DNA of 64,000 bases from Fuerstiella marisgermanici. Lineage in GTDB: Bacteria > Planctomycetota > Planctomycetia > Planctomycetales > Planctomycetaceae. The position numbers and the translations under genes are program-made. Location of the stretch: assembly GCF_001983935.1 (NCBI RefSeq), contig NZ_CP017641.1, positions 2,976,001 to 3,040,000 of the forward strand, given 5' to 3'. The notes under the pieces were generated by a model. It was not told the origin of the DNA. It worked only from the letters and a program-made list of their open reading frames with translations, and ran no database searches. Below, in pieces: positions 60,076 through 64,000 of the stretch; position 1 is the first letter of the stretch, and each line of letters opens with the position of its first letter.

Positions 60076-61059
60076 TCAACTTGCCGCAGGCTGCGGGTCT
60101 GTCACCGGCCAGCAGGCCACCAGATGCCCGTCGCCGACGTCCTTTAACGGCGGGCGATCAGTGTGGCAGCGGTCTTCGACGTATTCGCATCGCGTCACAA
60201 ACGGACAACCTGGCGGTGGATCTCGTGGGCTGGGGACTTCGCCTTCCAGAATATGCAGTTCGGTGCGATCGTCCGGATCGTTAATCGGATTCGACTTCAG
60301 CAGGGCCTGAGTGTACGGGTGCTTTGCGTCGCGGTACACATCGTCGCACACGATCCGTTCCACCACCGTGCCCAGATACATCACGATCATCCGGTCACAG
60401 AAGTGTTCGACGACTTTTAGATCGTGGCTGATGAACATCATCGTCAGCCCAAACTGTTCGCGAAGATCCATCAACAGGTTCAGAATCTGAGCCTGCACCG
60501 AAACGTCCAGCGCCGAGACGGGTTCGTCTGCGATGATGAATTCCGGCTTGACCGCAAGAGCTCGAGCAATATTCAAGCGCTGTCGCTGGCCGCCGGAAAA
60601 TTCGTGCGGGTAGCGACTCTTGGCGTCTTTGCGAAGCTGAACGGTATCCAGAAGTTCCTCAACATACTTTTCCGTGTCTGCCTTCGGCACGATGTTGTGA
60701 AAGCGGATCACTTCGCTAAGCATTTGACCGGCGGTCATGCGTGGGTTCAGCGACGAATAGGGATCCTGAAAGATGAATTGCATTCTGCGGCGCAGCGGCA
60801 TCAACCCGGAATGCGGCAACGTGGTGACGTCGACACCATCAAAGAAAACGTCGCCGGCCGTTGGTTCCAGCAGACGGATCATGGTCTTGCCAAGAGTCGA
60901 TTTGCCGCAACCGGATTCTCCGATCACGCCCAGCGTTTCGCCTTTTTCAATCTTCAGACTCACATCGCTGACCGCCTGCACGGCCGCGATTTTCTGGTTG
61001 AACAGACCACCGTGAATGGGGAAGTGCTTCGTTAAATTTTGGACGTTGATGAATGACAT
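60076..61059 (-). CDS. Oligopeptide ABC transporter ATP-binding protein (OppF/DppF-like)
   Basis: 327 residues. Walker [10 protein letters not shown] near 48-56, signature FSGGQRQRLNIARAL, Walker B FIIADEPVSALD and the C-terminal oligopeptide-transporter motif CPFVTRCEYVEDRC with cysteine ligands. Energises uptake of peptides or similar solutes with OppD and the two permeases. It starts three bases after oppD and is the last gene of the operon before the hairpins. Confidence 0.9.
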   Translation of the reverse strand: MSFINVQNLTKHFPIHGGLFNQKIAAVQAVSDVSLKIEKGETLGVIGESGCGKSTLGKTMIRLLEPTAGDVFFDGVDVTTLPHSGLMPLRRRMQFIFQDPYSSLNPRMTAGQMLSEVIRFHNIVPKADTEKYVEELLDTVQLRKDAKSRYPHEFSGGQRQRLNIARALAVKPEFIIADEPVSALDVSVQAQILNLLMDLREQFGLTMMFISHDLKVVEHFCDRMIVMYLGTVVERIVCDDVYRDAKHPYTQALLKSNPINDPDDRTELHILEGEVPSPRDPPPGCPFVTRCEYVEDRCHTDRPPLKDVGDGHLVACWPVTDPQPAAS

Positions 61060-61062
61060 GGG

Positions 61063-62097
61063 TTACGCTCCTTCATTCACCGGAAAGTGACAACGCACGC
61101 AGCGGTCTTTTGTAAACCAATCGACCTCCGGCATGATTTGAACGCATTTGTCCTGCCTACCGGCACAACGTTCGGCAAAGCGACACGCTTCGGGCATCTC
61201 AAACAGCCCCGGCACCAGACCGCTGATCGTGGGCAGTCGCTTTCCCTTCTGCTTGCTTCCCGATCGCGGAATCGATTCCAATAGCGCTTTTGTGTACGGG
61301 TGAGCGGGGTCGTGAAACAGATCGTGAACCGGAGCGGTTTCGACCACCTGACCGGCGTACATCACGACGACTCGATCGCACGTTTGAGCCACCACGCCGA
61401 GATCGTGCGTGATCAGCAGAATCGCCGTGCCCGTACGTTCTCGCAGGTCGCTCATCAGCTTCAAAATTTGAGCCTGAATAGTCACGTCCAGCGCCGTTGT
61501 GGGTTCGTCGGCAATCAGAACTTCCGGTTCGCAAGCCAGAGCGATCGCGATTAAAACTCGCTGCCGCATACCGCCGGAAAGCTGGTGAGGGTATTCGTCG
61601 TAACGGCGTTCTGCGTTGGGCATGTCGACCATCTTTAGCATCTCAATGCCACGAACCCGCCGCTGCCTGCGATCCAGCTTTGTGTGCAGCTTCAGCGCCT
61701 CGTCGATCTGCCAGCCGATGGTGAAGACGGGATTCAACGCCGTCATCGGTTCCTGAAAAATCATGCCAATCCGATCGCCTCGCACATCGTGCATGTCGCT
61801 GCGACTGTACTTCAGCAGGTTTTCGGACCCCAGCATCACTTCGCTGTTTTCGCCGTAGCTGGTGATGTGTTCCGGCAGCAGTCTCATGATGGACTTCGCG
61901 GTGACGGACTTGCCGCAGCCGCTCTCGCCGACAATGCCCAGTGCTTCGCCTTTAAACAGGTCGAAGCTGACGTTGCTGACCGCCGTCGCCAGTCCGTTGT
62001 CCGTACGAAACGTCGTCGAAAGATTGCGCACAGACAACGCGATTTCCGCGGTTGGCCTGGCGGGAGGTGGTGTTTCCGTGGTGGTGGATGTTTTCAT
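61063..62097 (-). CDS. Oligopeptide ABC transporter ATP-binding protein (OppD/DppD-like)
   Basis: 344 residues. Walker [16 protein letters not shown], signature [16 protein letters not shown], Walker [14 protein letters not shown]-terminal [14 protein letters not shown] matches the HPY motif of peptide importers. First of the two ATPases, three bases after oppC. The order oppB-oppC-oppD-oppF is standard for this importer class; no dedicated peptide-binding protein (OppA) is in the window, but it could lie beyond the right edge. Confidence 0.9.
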   Translation of the reverse strand: MKTSTTTETPPPARPTAEIALSVRNLSTTFRTDNGLATAVSNVSFDLFKGEALGIVGESGCGKSVTAKSIMRLLPEHITSYGENSEVMLGSENLLKYSRSDMHDVRGDRIGMIFQEPMTALNPVFTIGWQIDEALKLHTKLDRRQRRVRGIEMLKMVDMPNAERRYDEYPHQLSGGMRQRVLIAIALACEPEVLIADEPTTALDVTIQAQILKLMSDLRERTGTAILLITHDLGVVAQTCDRVVVMYAGQVVETAPVHDLFHDPAHPYTKALLESIPRSGSKQKGKRLPTISGLVPGLFEMPEACRFAERCAGRQDKCVQIMPEVDWFTKDRCVRCHFPVNEGA

Positions 62098-62100
62098 AGT

Positions 62101-63357
62101 TCACACATGTTTCGGGTCCAGAATATCCTGCATAGCGTCGGACAGAATGTTGAACGCCAGCACCAGCACAAACATAAACGCGGTCGCCACGCCGATCTGC
62201 CAGAAGTTACCGTTGACAACTTCGTCCTTCGCCGCGCTGATCATTAGTCCCCAGCTGGTGCCTTCCTGAACGCCAAGGCCCAGGAAGCTGAGAATCACTT
62301 CGGATTTGATCGCTCCGATGAACAGCAACGAGAAATTGATAAGCATTAAATGAGTCACGTTGGGCAGCAGATGACGGAACAGAATCCTTGTGCGACTGTA
62401 GCCCAGCACCTGAGCCGCCTGAACATATTCCTGTTCTCGCAGCTTCAGCGTTTCGCCGCGGATGATACGGCACGGCCCAATCCAGAACGTGGCACAGAAC
62501 GCAACGTAGACAGGAATCAACGTTGCATCCAGCCGCGAACCGCCCAGAAGCTTTTCCAGCAGGTTGCCAGTGTTGTCGTTAATCATCTGGTCGATCGTGC
62601 CTTCTCGGAAAACATAGACCAGCAGAATCAACAACACGATGTTGGGGATCGAAGCGAAGGTGGAATACAGCCAGGTGATTACAACGTCGACCCAGCCGCC
62701 GAAGTAGCCAGCCAACAGCCCCATGATCGCACCAATCAGCACCGACACGAAACCGGTCACCAGCCCCACCAAAATTGCGACGCGAACCGAATAGATGGCT
62801 CGCAAAAAGTTCGAACGTCCCAGCCGGTCGGTGCCCAGCGACAGATGCAGCCAGCGTCGCACAGGGCCGACGGTAAGATGCGTCATGCTATCGACTGTTT
62901 CTTCCAGTTCTTCGATCTTCTGCGCGGCTGCGACGCCAACGGTTGATGAAGAATTCACTTCCGCATCAAGATCGGGCACTTCCTTCAGTTCTGCCAAAAG
63001 AGCATCGCCCTTCGCCAAAGCGGCGCGAAGTTCATCCGTGGATGCGTCGGCCGCCTGTAAGTCGGCGATGGGAAATTCTTTCAACGATTCCTGAGGGTCG
63101 CTGCTGCTGAGGGGGATTCTGAGTTTGTTGAGAAACCATTCCGCATTGTCGACTCGTTTTTCAGGCGAACTCACGACGCCAAATCCAGGCTTCGATGGTG
63201 CGCCGTATTCATTCGCCGTGTCTTCGATCGTCACCAGCCCCAGCAGCACGCCGACACCGATCAGGACGTAGATTCCAATGATCACCAAAGCGATCAGCGC
63301 GGGCTTGTGCTTGACAAATTTCACCCACACGCGGGATTGAGGTGCAGCGCCGCTCAT
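62101..63357 (-). CDS. Oligopeptide ABC transporter permease (OppC/DppC-like) with periplasmic insertion
   Basis: 418 residues against about 300 for typical OppC. After the first span (ALIALVIIGIYVLIGVGVLL) an extra portion of about 110 residues is inserted (helical, Glu/Leu-rich, KGDALLAELKEVPDLDAEV and IEELEETVDSMTHL) before the usual LGTDRLGRSNFLRAIYSVRV near residue 180. The permease core with the EAA loop (YVQAAQVLGYSRTRILFRHL) follows. It overlaps oppB by ATGA at 63354-63357. Confidence 0.88.
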   Translation of the reverse strand: MSGAAPQSRVWVKFVKHKPALIALVIIGIYVLIGVGVLLGLVTIEDTANEYGAPSKPGFGVVSSPEKRVDNAEWFLNKLRIPLSSSDPQESLKEFPIADLQAADASTDELRAALAKGDALLAELKEVPDLDAEVNSSSTVGVAAAQKIEELEETVDSMTHLTVGPVRRWLHLSLGTDRLGRSNFLRAIYSVRVAILVGLVTGFVSVLIGAIMGLLAGYFGGWVDVVITWLYSTFASIPNIVLLILLVYVFREGTIDQMINDNTGNLLEKLLGGSRLDATLIPVYVAFCATFWIGPCRIIRGETLKLREQEYVQAAQVLGYSRTRILFRHLLPNVTHLMLINFSLLFIGAIKSEVILSFLGLGVQEGTSWGLMISAAKDEVVNGNFWQIGVATAFMFVLVLAFNILSDAMQDILDPKHV

Positions 63358-64000
63358 GTCAACCTCACTCGTGGATCAACCATCGCGTACAGCACGTCGG
63401 TCAGAAGGTTGGTGACAAGATATGCAGCAGCGAACACGGCCCCGATCGTCTGAACAACCGGAAAATCAGCCTGGTTTACCGCCGTGATTAACGCTCGACC
63501 AACACCCGGAATGCGAAAGTACATCTCCAGCAGGAACGAGCCGGTAATCAAAAACGGAATGCTGATGCTAACTCGCGTGATCACCGGAATCATGGCGTTC
63601 TTTAATAGGTGCACAAACATGATGCGACGTTCATCGGCCCCTTTGGCTCGTGCCGTCGTGATGTAGTCTCGCTGCGATTCTTCAACCATCACGGCTCGGT
63701 AAAATCGAGTGTCATACCCCATCGAAACAATCACGCTGATCATGACCGGCAGCAGGCAATAGTAGGGCCACTTCGAAGTAAGGTACGGCCACAAACCCGC
63801 TTGCTGAATAGTTTCGTATCCACTGATGGCGAACGGAGCGAAATCACCGGATCGAATGGCGAAGCCCAGCCAGTACTGGCCGACGATGATGTACACCAGA
63901 AAGCTGATACTCATCCCCAGCACGGCTAAAAACACGAGCGACCGGTCCACCATTCGGCCTCGAAACCAAGCTGCTATCAGCGAAATGGATACGGAGATCA
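63354..64000 (-). CDS. Oligopeptide ABC transporter permease (OppB/DppB-like), partial
   Basis: The frame is open to the right edge, so the N-terminal part is missing. Beyond the internal ATG at 63953 the codons still read protein-like sequence (SISLIAAWFRGR then MVDRSLVFLAVLGMSISFLV), which matches the middle of OppB permeases. The EAA loop reads YITTARAKGADERRIMFVHL and the end PVVQTIGAVFAAAYLVTNLL then VDPRVRLT. First gene of the leftward opp operon; stop overlaps the oppC start. Confidence 0.88.
   Translation of the reverse strand, partial: ISVSISLIAAWFRGRMVDRSLVFLAVLGMSISFLVYIIVGQYWLGFAIRSGDFAPFAISGYETIQQAGLWPYLTSKWPYYCLLPVMISVIVSMGYDTRFYRAVMVEESQRDYITTARAKGADERRIMFVHLLKNAMIPVITRVSISIPFLITGSFLLEMYFRIPGVGRALITAVNQADFPVVQTIGAVFAAAYLVTNLLTDVLYAMVDPRVRLT

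Noticed and set aside
58784-61059. NMT1-like protein as the binding subunit of the Opp importer
   Set aside because: NMT1-like proteins pair with a different permease class and two hairpins separate the genes; it is treated as an orphan.

Overview
The window looks like a chromosomal segment from a marine-type planctomycete. The evidence is the co-occurrence of gene families that are typical of that phylum: an adjacent DUF1501 and PSCyt1/DUF1549/DUF1553 pair, a PPC-domain secreted protein, DUF1080, DUF5690 and DUF2062 proteins, HEAT plus sialidase-like fusions, and many large secreted proteins of unknown function. Genes are GC-rich with many ATGA stop/start overlaps and few strong Shine-Dalgarno sites. 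No rRNA, tRNA, CRISPR array, integrase or intact insertion sequence was recognised. The right edge cuts through an oligopeptide permease gene.

Layout. 0.3-6.3 kb is a leftward run for sugar or sialic-acid-like catabolism (DUF2062, Gfo/Idh/MocA, SDR, HEAT-sialidase, aldehyde dehydrogenase). 6.4-10.5 kb is the DUF1501/PSD1 pair. 10.7-14.0 kb is a rightward molybdate/tungstate-type ABC importer whose binding protein is a tandem fusion. 14.0-16.0 kb is a leftward DapA-like, beta-propeller and zinc-ribbon run. 16.0-21.2 kb is an island of lower GC: a GHKL ATPase fused to a PD-(D/E)XK-like nuclease, followed by an N4/N6 DNA methyltransferase, with gene scars on both sides. 21.2-25.0 kb holds yacG, epmB, efp, a tiny membrane peptide and miaB. 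25.4-33.9 kb is a PPC protein diverging from a three-gene operon that ends in a long Hsp70-like protein. 34.2-46.8 kb is housekeeping and metabolic (ArsM-like methyltransferase, M48 peptidase, FMN glutamate-synthase-like enzyme, SGNH hydrolase, epmA with an overlapping aminotransferase, DUF1080, DUF5690, a zinc alcohol dehydrogenase). 46.9-58.8 kb holds a glycine-rich secreted protein, a Uup-type ABC-F protein, a patatin protein split by a membrane domain and three unknown proteins. 58.8-64.0 kb is an orphan NMT1-like binding lipoprotein and an Opp/Dpp importer.

How genes work together. The complete EF-P beta-lysylation set (efp, epmB, epmA) lies within about 20 kb, although epmA is not adjacent to the other two. 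The island genes together look like a restriction-modification or anti-phage module, related in concept to the MutL/MORC-type GHKL ATPases already described in prokaryotic R-M contexts, but here with ATPase and nuclease in one chain.

The most unusual non-coding signal is a set of four dispersed repeat families. Family B starts within 0-2 bases of the stop codon of three unrelated genes and carries a hairpin whose pairing is preserved by compensatory changes. Family D actually includes the TAG stop codon of two unrelated genes. Family C lies a few bases after a stop. Family A has two intergenic copies with a covarying stem.
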